Part shown: one piece after another, positions 22,261-32,922 of the stretch | Layout: the number at the start of each line of letters is the position of its first letter | How positions within the stretch are numbered: the stretch's first letter is position 1 | Assembly: GCA_002633005.1 (NCBI GenBank) | Contig: NMRA01000560.1 | Coordinates: forward strand, 81,848 to 145,847 | Reading direction: 5' to 3' | DNA length: 64,000 nucleotides | Source of the DNA: Phoronis australis | Lineage: Eukaryota > Phoronida > Phoronidae | The notes under the pieces: model-generated | Seen by the model: only the letters and a program-made list of their open reading frames with translations | What the model was told of the DNA's origin: nothing | The model's database searches: none | Program-made: the position numbers and the translations under genes

Positions 22261-23847
22261 TGATTAGCAAGTCGTTTTCATTTTACAAACCATATATTTG
22301 ATCGGATCATAGTCATCAAGTCTTGTTTCCTATGAATTACTAAAAAGTAAGCCACGAACCAAGCTTCCACAGGTTCGACAACCTCTATTGATATTTGTGG
22401 TGTTTGTTGAACGTTTTAGGAAACGTCAGGTTCATCTCAGGCTCGTTGCCAGCAATGCGCGGAGGGTTATTCGAATTTCTAAAACGGTGAACCTTTTGAT
22501 ATTTTGCAAACTTCGACACTGCAGGTTTTCGGTAGAGCCATTGCACATCTAATTTTGAAGCAAGGGAAATCTGTGCAGAAGACAATGACTCTCGGCTCCA
22601 TTTTCCGATACGAAATTCGTAGTCCGGAAATAATGATGCCCTGTCGGTTGTTCGCTAAAAACGGTCCTAAACTCGGACGTAACGTGGTTCATAAAGAGAA
22701 CTGTCGCAATGTAAATCAGTAACTCTCTGCCACTCTTTGCAACCAGGTGTGCTTAAAGGAGTGATTACGCCTCATCACATACTTGGGCGGAAATATTTAG
22801 TGGGAGAATGACTTGACGAAATTGTTGGTTTGGTTGTGTTTTTGCTTTTTAATTTTTATTATACCGGTCTCTAACGATGGTACAGCCTGCCAAATAACTT
22901 AGGGAAAAAGAATTTTCTTCAAAACAACCCTATATCCATCTATTTTATATATCTTTGTATATGCCAATTCAATTGTATATACATGATTGAAATTATACAA
23001 TTTTATTTATGTAATTTTTTACGTGTATATATACAGTTGTTTATTCAAATATTTATTGTCTGTTTATTGTTGAGATTATTACTCTTACTATTAGTATTAT
23101 TATTGTTGTTATTGTTATTGCTGTAACAATCACAACAGCAATATTAATACCACAACCCCTACCACTACTATTATTATTATTCTGTTAATAAACTTCAAAT
23201 ATAGGGAGGACCAGGATGGAAATATTTTTTTACAATGCCTTACCATTTGTACATGAATTGTTCTTCTTAATTTATCTTTCTTTTACGAGTCTTGTCTGTC
23301 TAAATATATGTCTTCCTTAGAGTGTTAATGGTATATATTGTATTGCATTATTTTGTGTGCTGTCATTGTTAAATCAATCAATCGCTCGATCGATTAATCA
23401 CCACTGGTGACAACCAATAAAATTTTGACGATAACCTTTAGGAAGTTCGAAAATTACTCAAATATTGAAACGTACTCATTTTAATCTGAAGGCTACTGCG
23501 TTGAAAGCGAAAGCAGATGAGTCGATCGTTTCAACTTTGTGACCTGTTGTCTGTTGCATGAAAGGTGACTTTAAGACTTAGGGCAGAAATTTGGTGATAC
23601 GGTCCAATTTCACAATTGTTAAAGTATTAGTCATGTCATTAATAGCAATAACTGCCCGAAATAATGTGTACAAAGTTTATGGATAACTAACAATTATGGG
23701 TATATTCTCAGATACATTATTTGTTTGCTAAGTTGATTTTCAGTATTATTTTCAGAATTGGTTATGTCGAGCGTAAAATCAAATTTCTGCCATAATTCTT
23801 ACGTCATTTTTCATGAAACAGGCCCCTGGACACTGGTTTCTTTACAG
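22261..23847 (+). other. Intron inside SRCR domain 1
   Basis: Phase-2 intron. It contains a low-complexity ATT/GTT trinucleotide stretch (about 23075-23190) and otherwise nothing recognised. The open frame 22504-22722 shows no family resemblance. Confidence 0.6.
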
Positions 23848-24035
23848 GAATGCGGAGATCATATTCAATGGGAACCAGTACGACACAGGCAACAGCAAGT
23901 ACCATATCCTGAAGGCTGGCTGCAGAGGTACCGAAGTTTCTCTGGATAGGTGTGTGCATGGACAGTGGTCGGGTGGCAATAAAGCAACGTGTTCCACGGG
24001 AGGCGTGGCTTCAGTGAGGTGTACAGACCACCGAA
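23848..24035 (+). CDS. SRCR domain 1, second exon
   Basis: Acceptor CTGGTTTCTTTACAG|GA with a good pyrimidine tract, donor CCGAA|GTAAGG; 188 bp, enters in phase 2 and leaves in phase 1. It encodes NAEIIFNGNQYDTGNSKYH, LKAGCRGTEVSLDRCVHGQW and GGVASVRCTDHR: the C-terminal SRCR half (CxGxExSLxxC...C...AxVxC). With the first exon the domain has six cysteines and is split over two exons, as in group A SRCR domains. An acceptor 27 bp upstream (GAAACAG|GCC) would be out of phase with the preceding exon, so I prefer this one. Confidence 0.85.
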
Positions 24036-25585
24036 GTAAGGCTTTTTACATCATTCGGCAAATCATGTAAATAATTTTCCAAGGAATCTCGCAATCCTCT
24101 TTACAGCAGTGGTGTGGCGTAGTTTGTAGAGCTTGGTTGGCTTCTTTGAGTGCGACCGGGTAACAAAAGCCCACTTGTCAGTGTCTTGTCATTTTCGCAA
24201 TCCAAGATGGCCGACAGTATGACTGGTACATGTATGAAAAAGAGCTTGACACGGTTTACTATGATTCCATTGTCAAGAAGTTCGATTCTTTGTTTATTTT
24301 AGCAAATGGAAATAGCTAGAAGGATTCAAATTCAACTTAGAACGCAAATTTAAAAAAACTATACATGCACGTACATGTATGTTGTGTGTAAGCTTATGCA
24401 TATGTGTGTACTTGTGTTGGCGTGTGAAAGTATGCGTGTATGTATGCGTGTCTGCACATGTACATGAATGTATGTGTATATGCCCGATAACAGGATTAGA
24501 TACTACCTTCTGGAGCTTCATCCGCTGTAATGTACTACGACAAATGCTTATATGTATGAATATACACAAAAAGACGTCATAGGCGAACCAAAGCGGCTTG
24601 CCGCCAACGACTGAAGTCTACAGTAAAAACACACGCGTTACACGGTCACGCTGACGTGGATTTATGTCCTGCATACTACTGAGGAAAGTTTTATCCGATA
24701 CTTACATGCATCGGAAGGCATCATTTTGGGCTCAGTAATCCATAACTCATGGTAAATTTGTGTCTTTGTGTTTATGCATGAATAAGGCTTGCTGCAAGTA
24801 AAACCTGTTCTAAACTTTTTTCTATCCAGCGATCATTCATTTTATTTAACCACGAAGGGTTTGTTAAAATATGTAGTTACCATAAAATCATGAATGTGAG
24901 TTAATGTGTTCATATTAGGCGAAGTAATGCATTTTCTGGAGACCATTAAAATGTAAATTTTCTCTATATAAAGCTGTGGTCTCGCATTCGAATATGAGGC
25001 TGTTGGTTCGGGTGTAAGGCCAGTCATATTTTCCTTGCTTTTTCCATTCATTCAAGACTTGTTGCGTTGTATGCCGGGTGGTTTTACAGTGAAACGTTCT
25101 ATCGTGCAAGGTCTCTTCTGTATAAATTTCAGTTGAATTGCTTTGCTACCTGAATTTTTCTGCGTGCTTGGGCAGTTTCTAGGGCATCTTGAAATGTCAC
25201 AGGAAGCCACAGGCCAAAATAGGCCACGGCAGCTGCTTTGGAAACGGGAAACGTCCCTGAACAACTTTTGTGCAGCTGCTTGTACCTTTCTGAAAGGTTC
25301 GTTTTGATTGGCTGTCCTGGTAATTCAACAAAACACAATCTGTGATTTTGGGTATAGTCTTTGCCTGTTGGTTTTTATATGGATTCACCCTTAGTTTGTT
25401 CTGTTTGATTTTGTCTAGACGGCAAGTATAACACAGATGCTAAGTCGACTTTATTGTTGACAGCTTCGTGACAGTATTTTATTGGAACAAAGTATATGCA
25501 AACCTACTCTTGATAAGCTGCACTCGTGTGTATAGTAAATACATATGTGCAAATTTCAAAGAAATAACCAATTGTTTTTTAACAG
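24036..25585 (+). other. Intron between SRCR domains
   Basis: Phase-1 intron of 1550 bp. It contains a TG/TATG-rich low-complexity tract (about 24362-24482). Open frames on the minus strand (24842-25388) are not supported by any motif. Confidence 0.6.
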
Positions 25586-25730
25586 CTATTCGGCTTGCTT
25601 TCGGGAAAAGGTTTAATCGGGGAGCAATACAAGTTTATATGCACCACGAAGGAACATGGGGCCATATTTGCTGGAACGACAACTGGAATTTAAAAGCCGC
25701 TGAAGTTGCTTGCAAGCAGCTAGGATACTA
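25586..25730 (+). CDS. SRCR domain 2, first exon (partner exon not found)
   Basis: Acceptor ATTGTTTTTTAACAG|CT, donor GATACTA|GTAAGT; 145 bp, phase 1 in and phase 2 out, the same phase pattern as the first exon of domain 1. It encodes IRLAFGKRFNRGAIQVYMH, EGTWGHICWNDNWNLKAAEVACKQLGY, with the usual two cysteines. The matching phase-2 second-half exon was not found up to 51 kb, so the gene either uses a very distant exon, is broken here, or is misassembled. Confidence 0.8.
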
Positions 25731-25785
25731 GTAAGTTTGTTATGGTTTGATCTTGTTATTTTTTAAACTATCGCATGATTTCTAT

Positions 25786-26554
25786 GTCAGAGGCCCGGGG
25801 TCGGAGGTCGTGACCTTTTAAGAAAAGCTGAGCTATTTTTGTCAAATAATGCTTTTACTCAAAACCAATTGAAAATTTAAACAAAATAGAAATAAAGTGA
25901 ATCTGTAAATTAAGGTTTAGCAACTATTATAGCTTTTATACATTTTATCACGCTAAGCTTCGACCGGGAAATATCGTCTGCTAAAGTAGGTTACCAATAG
26001 TAACTGAGTATAATGCTCAAGTTAAATGATCCCGACGACACGATACCCGCCTCCCGTTCAGTAACGCTAGGACCTCGCTAAAAAGCAAGACTTCGCGAGA
26101 TTACGTGAGATATTGCAATGTATTTTAAATGAGAACACGTGACTTTAACTAGGTTTTAGCTAGGTCCTAGCGTAGGTCCTAGCGTCTACTGAACGCACGC
26201 CAGCATTCAAATTTGAGATCGGTGATTTACAAGTGAGAGAACACGAGAGAAAAATTTCACTGAATTAAGATATCGTTTTTATGAAAATTATGCGTCTTAT
26301 TTTTCATAGCGTATAAATGTCGGTACAATGCCCTTTGCTGAACATGCGATTGTTGCGCGTGCTCATTTAAGTATTCAATTTTCACGTTCGATGACGTCAG
26401 CCGCTGTAGTGGTAAAGTCGGCGACTCGCAACCATTGAGGCCCGGGTTCGAATCCGGCCTCGGTTTTCCGCCAAAATGTTATCTCACTAGTGAGATAACT
26501 TTATGGGTTATTACACGATTGTATCTGTAATTCGAGGCTAATGTTGTGGTATAA
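25786..26554 (+). mobile_element. Dispersed ~0.7-kb element with tRNA-like promoter, copy 1
   Basis: GTCAGAGGCCCGGGGTCGGAGG..GTGACCTTTTAAGAAAAG to ATGTTGTGGTATAA matches 62691-63314 throughout. It carries an A-box (TGTAGTGGTAAAG, ~26405) and a B-box (GGGTTCGAATCC, 26444-26455), then a perfect 22-bp palindrome (26478-26499). A MITE (26052-26202) is nested in it. The left end is degenerate compared with copy 2. Confidence 0.65.
26052..26202. mobile_element. ~150-bp MITE (TTCAGTA family), copy nested in dispersed element
   Basis: Ends CTCCCGTTCAGTAACGCTAGGACCT and AGGTCCTAGCGTCTACTGAACGCACGCCA; the interior is nearly palindromic at the ends. The uninterrupted host sequence at ~62950 (ATACCCGCATTCAAA) shows the empty site. 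The flanking duplication is very short (about GC). Confidence 0.7.
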
Positions 26555-29079
26555 AGACAGATATTGGATATTCTAATATCAATGGATGTCAAGCCACGTG
26601 TCTCATGAGGTGCCATTTTGTGTTGCAGCTCGCTGTCAATATCATGCAGATAAGGGTATTTGGTATATTAACCCTTTTGCTACATCGCATTAAAACGCAT
26701 ATTAAACATCGTTGACTTTGACGTTGGCCGTTTTTGTTCTATACAACCCACTTTGAATGAAATCTAGTTCAAATCACTCAGTTAAATATCACTGTGTTCT
26801 TTTAAGAATATTGGGACCTGTTCCACCTAAAATTGTTGCGTGTTTTGTATGTCCGTTACCAGCTATTTTATTTACCCGGTCACTGTAGCCATAGCCGACT
26901 AGTCGTAAGTCCTAGAAAATGTCTCCAGAGTTCAACTTAACGCAATTTTTAACTTACCCATCATCGTGGAACAAGCCCCAGTTCTTTGATAAGGAATATT
27001 TTCAACAGGAGACAAGCATGACAATACGGTGGGTATCCGCATGTTTCGATGTAAGTGGCAAGTAAAAGATTACAGTCTGAATTCAATTCATTGTAGCTAA
27101 CTACAAACAATGCCGTGCTTGACTATAGTTCAGAAATAATCAAGTTTTTGAAATGGCGCACGTCTATGCAAGATTTTAAATATCAACCAAAAGTAGGCCT
27201 ATTCTGCATCCACACCTGTCAAGGCGTTTCTCACAATATCGTTAAGGCTCAACATAGAAACCCCTTTAAAATTCTTTCGAAATAGCACTCGCTGTCTATT
27301 ATGGGATACCCTTTGAAAACAATGATCCATAAATGAGATATTTTAAAATCTTTGAGGACCATCATGTATTAGCACTTTACTAAAACATGTATTATGTATA
27401 CATGTATTGCACTGTGTCCTCGTTAAGAAAAGTTAAAATATCAATAATTACAATTATTATAACGATACCGATAAGGAGTAATAGTGGTGCAAGTAGTAAT
27501 ACTAGTAATACTATTAATGGTAGTAATAACAGCAATAGTAGTAATACTAGTGTTTGAGGAGCCAGTGCAGTTGCCTAGTGTGATGGTGCCCGCCAGGAGT
27601 GAGCGGAGCAATATTATTTTATGCCGAGGTTCCCGTTTCATGAAACTTTTTCTTTGTTAACTTAGATCAAAATCGGGCTAACTTAAAACAAGGATACCTT
27701 AGCATCGTTTCATTTCACAACATCAAAATTATTACCGAAAGTTAGCATGCTAGGCAGTAGACTTACGATTGGACCTTTGGTTTAAATGACCAGAATTTAC
27801 GACTGCCATTTCCACTGTGAACTGTTGATGGACAAATTTGTTGACATTTTCACAAACTAATATCTCTAAACAATGTCAAGTTAAAGGTCGCCAGCAGACT
27901 GGTAGATACAGTGCAGTGCGACTTACCCGCATATATGAAACGATATTTCCAGCCCTATTGTGGTCTTGTAACGTAAGCGAGATTTCAGTTGTATCCAAAA
28001 ATTTTTAAATAAATCCTCACTTCGAGATCCAAAACCGAGACTATTCTGAAACCGTATTTCGCCTCGCTTAGTTTTGTGAACTCATAACAGGTGCCGAAAG
28101 TGTAGTTTGCATGCTAACCTATGTCAAACCAAACTCGGCATAATAATTTCTATAAATTACCACCGAAGCCCAAAAACGAATGTAGTGTTCATGAAACGTC
28201 TTTTTCTGAATTTTTGTCTTCAGTCTTAACACAGCCCGATATTTCTTTTAACAAAGACAAATTTCTGGTCTTTATTCAAGCTACCCTTGGTACAAAGCTG
28301 TATATTAAATATACAGCTTTGCACCGATGTGGGTAAAAACTGGCTCACTAAAGACACAAAATTAGTGCCATTGGCAATCTCCTGCTGCTGAAGTTGTGGA
28401 GCGATCTTTTGTGTGGGCTTTCGGGGCCATGAAATGTCACGTCACCTATTGGCCAGTTTCTTTTTTCACCGATTATTCAATCAAGTGTTCTTCTTCCACG
28501 AGGTTGTGGACATGTCGCAACAAATTATCGGAACTGGTTTAATTTTGTTCGTAAGTGTTTAGTATTTTGAAACCAGCAAACCGAATTTCAGAACAAATTT
28601 TGCAGCTGCTGAGTTGTCATTATCTCGCGAGAGATGTCGCAAAGAACTTAGGAAATGGTGCGTGCGCGAGTCACGAGCGTACAGTTTTCACTAAACGACG
28701 ACAGCCTTCTTTGTTACAAAAGGCGGAGAATTACGCAAGGAAAAGACGTTTATTAGATTTTTTCACTTAAACAGCTGCAACGGACAAAGTGAGTGTCGGT
28801 TGACTGCTGAGATTTTGCATGCTCTACATCTTCATATAAGTTTCACGGCGAGGTGACCAGCAGAACTACCCGGGCTGCGTGAAATTTCGGGAATTAACGG
28901 AGCTCAAAACACAGTGGTACCTAGCCAATACTCAAGTCTGTAAACAGGGTTCGTTAGTTGCCGGCTAAGTGGTACCTAGCTGTGTTTGACATGATAGTCT
29001 TCATACAGCTAGCTAGTTGGCTAAATTTAAACCACTTTTCATGAAACAATAATCCTAGCTGCGCCACTGCTCTCACAAT
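26555..29079. other. No supported gene
   Basis: Contains a simple repeat of TAATAGTAGTAATAC type (about 27440-27555). Two open frames (28121-28336 and 28555-28770, +) lie in different frames, have no start context or motif that I know, and could be remnants of one decayed coding sequence. Otherwise nothing recognised. Confidence 0.4.
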
Positions 29080-29458
29080 GGGGCTATTCGGAGAATTCTC
29101 CACGCGGTGTCGCTGCTGTACTAGTGGTGATTGAATTGCGCATGCGTGGCTGTCTGCATGTAAACAACTGGTAAAAGATGGAATTTTTATCAAAATACGT
29201 CGTCGCGCTAAGCCTTATTACTGCTAATTCCCTTGGTGCAAGTCTTCGACAGGTGGCCACAAATTCCCAAAAGACCTAAGGTTACTATATTCGTGGACAG
29301 TTGCGGTCAACAGGGTCAACTAACTGACAAAAAGTGTGTGGATGTTGAAGCCCCGTGTGTGCTTTATGACTGTGAAGTTCCATTCGGAGACTACACAACA
29401 TTACTTGGTAAGTTTTTAGCAATCAGTTTCTATCAACATCGTTCGGTGATGTTATCCC
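29080..29458 (+). mobile_element. GGGGC element copy C, left end only, cut at an N
   Basis: GGGGCTATTCGGAGAATTCTCCACGCGGTG... is almost identical to the first ~380 bp of copy B (29999). It stops at the single N (29459), and unrelated sequence follows (GCTCGACAGGCCGG). The left flank is CTCACAAT. It includes the exon-1-like ORF with intact frame from about 29233 and the donor at 29407. Confidence 0.8.
29178..29407 (+). pseudogene. Exon 1 of the element-borne ORF, copy C
   Basis: An ATG at 29178 opens a hydrophobic, signal-like peptide (MEFLSKYVVALSLITAN) in one frame. The long conserved frame (VQVFDRWPQIPKRPKVTIFV..CGQQGQLTDKKC..APCVLYD..DYTTLL) lies one base out of register and ends at a consensus donor TTACTTG|GTAAGT. 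The same offset occurs in all copies. No family is recognised with confidence. Confidence 0.35.
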
Positions 29459-29459
29459 N
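29459..29459. other. Single-base assembly gap (N)
   Basis: One N exactly at the end of the truncated copy C. The abrupt loss of element sequence here suggests a forced join. Confidence 0.9.
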
Positions 29460-29672
29460 GCTCGACAGGCCGGAAACGACTTGGCGAGAGGTGGGAAAAA
29501 TAGCAGACCGGTCAGCAAATTTTTGATTGACCGGCAGCAGACCCTTGTATTGTAGATTTCACCGAATGCCCAGATTTCAATACAGATTCCTCTCTCAAAT
29601 TTTGGCTTCCAATGCAATCAACCATTACCAAAGTCACAGATTTATCACTGTCGGTTATTTCCGTTAGTATTA

Positions 29673-29900
29673 GGCCCTGTCCATACAAATCTGTTTTTGA
29701 AAACGCAACTTTATTATTGCGTCGAAAACAAGTTCTCTGTCCACACCACTCTGTTTTCATATGGTTTTATAAAGTTTCCATCCACACCAAATACGATCGG
29801 AAACGCAAATTACTCTTCTTTGTGTTTTCAAAAACTCCTTCCACACATATGATCAGGTGAGGTCGGCCATGGTTTTCAAAAAGTTTCGTTTTGTCACTCC
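29673..29900. mobile_element. Probable hAT-like MITE fragment
   Basis: GGCCCTGTCCATACAAATCTGTTTTTGAAAACGC and further GTCCACACCACTCTGTTTTCAT / CCACACCAAATACG repeats resemble the termini of widespread hAT-type MITEs (TGTCCACAC..TTTTGAAAACG). The right end is not seen before copy B. Confidence 0.35.
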
Positions 29901-30096
29901 ACGCAAATACAGTGGAAACGGCGATTTAAAAAAGATTGTGGCGATTTCGCTTGTGCGTACAAAGCGCTTTCAAATATTTGTGATTTTGGTTGTTGAATGG
30001 GGCTATTCGGAGAATTCTCCACGCTGTGTCGCTGCTGTACTAGTGGTGATTGAATTGCGCATGCGTGGCTGTCTGCATGTAAACAACTGGTAAAAT

Positions 30097-30327
30097 ATGG
30101 AATTTTTATCAAAATACGTCGTCGCGCTAAGCCTTATTACTGCTAATTCCCTTGGTGCAAGTCTTCGACAGGTGGCCACAAATTCCCAAAAGACCTAAGG
30201 TTACTATATTCGTGGACAGTTGCGGTCAACAGGGTCAACTAACTGACAAAAAAGTGTGTGGATGTTGAAGCCCCGTGTGTGCTCTATGACTATGAAGTTC
30301 CATTCGGAGACTACACAACATTACTTG
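30097..30327 (+). pseudogene. Exon 1 of the element-borne ORF, copy B (frameshifted)
   Basis: Same exon as 29178-29407. One extra A in the run at ~30244 (GACAAAAAAGTG) breaks the long frame. Donor TTACTTG|GTAAGT intact. Confidence 0.35.
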
Positions 30328-30954
30328 GTAAGTTTTTAGCAATCAGTTTCTATCAACATCGTTCGGTGATGTTATCCCCACCAGTTACCCCACTGAGAAA
30401 CAGGTTTATTGAGTGGAACTAAGTGTTTCTTTTTAGAAACTCACCCGATGCCGGGTAGGCTAACAGCACAAATTCATATTGTCCTGGGTGGGAGAGCTCC
30501 CCAACAAAATAAGAGGTGTATGGTACGTGATGCACAGAAGTCAAGAGTGACTTTTTCACAGCAGTCTCTCTTCAAAACTATGCTGTTTCCAATAAAATTC
30601 TCTAGATGAGTGAGTTTCCTTATTTTATCGTGGACCCCACCCCCAGGACCACCAGCTCAGTTACCGAATTAACATGAATAAGCCTTAATTCAGTAAATGT
30701 AACATTGCATTTGAAAAAAATTGCTTGTTGAGATCAGAAGCACATTTTAAGTGTCATGAAAAATACACATTGTTAAATCACTTTTAGCCTGTTTCACATA
30801 TTTTAATTCAGATATTAAATAAGACTTGGGTACAAAGGTTATTAGTTTCTACACATAAACATGAAGATGAAATATCAAGTATGTTCTGCCTTACAAATGT
30901 AGTTTTGTCTTGTCTTTTCTTTTACAATTTGCTAATATTTCTATTCTGTTACAG

Positions 30955-31076
30955 GCGAGAAAAAAACAACTGAAACCAACCGCCTGACCATCTATTTCAC
31001 CGTTGGACAAAGTGAAAAGCAATCCTTCAGCAATAACCTGAGAGAATTTAACGTAATTCAGAAATTCAGCACCTGA
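30955..31076 (+). pseudogene. Exon 2 of the element-borne ORF, copy B
   Basis: Acceptor TTCTGTTACAG|GC. Phase 1 fits the exon-1 donor. The peptide continues TETNRLTIYFTVGQSEK, SFSNNLREFNVIQKFST and stops with TGA at 31074. Intact frame in this copy. Confidence 0.4.
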
Positions 31077-32664
31077 TATGCCTGATTATGGACTCCCTCG
31101 CAATGTTGTTCCTTTCTGTGCTTTTTCAGTTTGCCATTTGTTTTTAAATACACTGATAATTGTTTATTCTCGAATCTTGTGCATAGCAGATTCTTATCCA
31201 GCTAGCTTCATTTGAAAACATACAATAAGACAATCGATGCAGTCACTGAATGTCATTTCCCCATAATCTGTACCAAATTGAAAGTTTTCACCAATAGTAT
31301 AAAGCCTTTCTTCTGAAAGGAAAATTTAATGTCACTCAGCTTTTGGCTTTCATTTCACTGGGTTCTAGTTTCAATGGCCTATAGAAGCGCTTGTAAAAAA
31401 GGTACAGTTTCAACACGTGGCTTTGTTTCATGTAACCTCATTCAGCCTCAATAACATCCACAATTAGACCCTTGAAGGTAAACACAGCAGCATATCACTT
31501 GAATCGTTTTGAGCCCAAAATCAGACTCTGAACTAGACCAGAGTGTGACTAGGTCTTCTTTAGCTTCAGTCCCTCATGTTTCTTCCAGGAAAGGAAATAA
31601 GCTATTGTACACACATGACTCATTGCCTATGAAAGGGCATCCTCACCAACAAGGCTTATTTGTGTAGCAGTCAGATATAGTTCGTCTGGATACACAGACA
31701 GTCCACTGGCACATCGTCTTATGGTAACTTAGTACTGTGATTCACATTTCTCCAAGGCCACTGACTTGCACATTGTGCCATGCAGCACTGCTGGTGTGTG
31801 GAAGTGCTGTGGGAAGAGAACGGAGTAACAAAGCTTGTCTATGATACAGCTTGAAGTGGCCTTAAAATGTCACTGAACCTGGAACAAATATTGAAATATG
31901 AATAATTAAGTACTCCAGATTGGATCAAAAATGTTATCCCTGTTTTTCAAAAATATATGGTGATTGGTCTACAGTTTCACATAAAAGTAAATAATTACTA
32001 TTTTCAGAAACCAAGGGTGTATATAATGAGTATTGCATAAAACTGTGTCTTTATTTTTTATCCCTAGCCATAACAATTCTTTAAACGCATCACTTGTCTG
32101 TAAAATATACAAGTTTTTTGAGACAACTTCAAACCTTTGTTACCCATTTTCAAGCCTTTTTAATTTTGATACTTTCAGCAATTTTAAACTCAGATTACAG
32201 GTTCATGGGTCTGTCAAGCATACTTCTAGCCTAAGGTTGAGGGAACCGTTTTTCTTCTAATAGAAGATATGAAGACTTGGGTCATTTAAAAATGATGGAT
32301 AATCTTTCTGTTGTTTAAGAGTAATTACAAATCGTAAGGCACCATCAAAAATGCAATTTTCACAAAAATGGCAGTCATTTGAATTTATAACGACTTGCAA
32401 CATTTCAAGGCATGAGTTAAGACTATTCAGTCACTGTGAATTCGGAAAATGTAATATATTTTCGTGGTTTTACAATTGATACAAGTAGCAAAACAGTTTA
32501 ATGAAATCAACTTGAAGGGACTTCGTGAAGGTTAAGAATTACCTCACCATGCTCTTTTCCCCAAACATGTATTACCTGTTATTTCCACACATTCAGTTGT
32601 ACCAAATATTACAACCCCCCATGCCAATCCCCCCTCAAAGGACCTGAATAAGTAATTTAACAAA

Positions 32665-32922
32665 ATGACTTTAAAAATAGCTGTTCCTTTTCAAAGGCTT
32701 TGTTCGTTGTCTCCAATATTGAAAGTAGGCTTTGACAACAGATCTGCACTGGATGGGAAGATCTTGTTGGTTAGCTGCAGTCAAATGCTAAAAACCAATT
32801 TTTGTCCATTCAGGGACGGTGCAGAAGCGATGCATATCTCCTCTGCACGGTACAAGCCTTCAAACCTAAAAACCAAAGGTTACGTGAAAACTGACGTGAT
32901 AGATTTCCATTTCAACGTGTAA
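32665..32922 (+). other. 85-codon recurring ORF of the GGGGC element (copy B)
   Basis: MTLKIAVPFQRLC..KVGFDNRSALDGKILL..DVIDFHFNV. Conserved between copies A and B except for an 18-bp in-frame deletion in A. Function unknown; it may be noncoding. Confidence 0.25.

Noticed and set aside
23824-23847. Alternative acceptor GAAACAG upstream of SRCR exon 2
   Set aside because: It would enter in phase 0 after an exon ending in phase 2 and has a poor pyrimidine tract; the acceptor at 23847 fits phase and consensus.
24105-24165. tRNA-like A-box GTGGCGTAGTTTGTAGAGC
   Set aside because: No acceptable B-box follows at the right distance; too weak to list as a SINE.
29178-31076. Idea that the element-borne ORF is a glycosyltransferase-10 (fucosyltransferase) fragment
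   Set aside because: Only a loose C-x-x-x-P-C resemblance; no ADAVxFH-type or donor-site motif, so no family was assigned.
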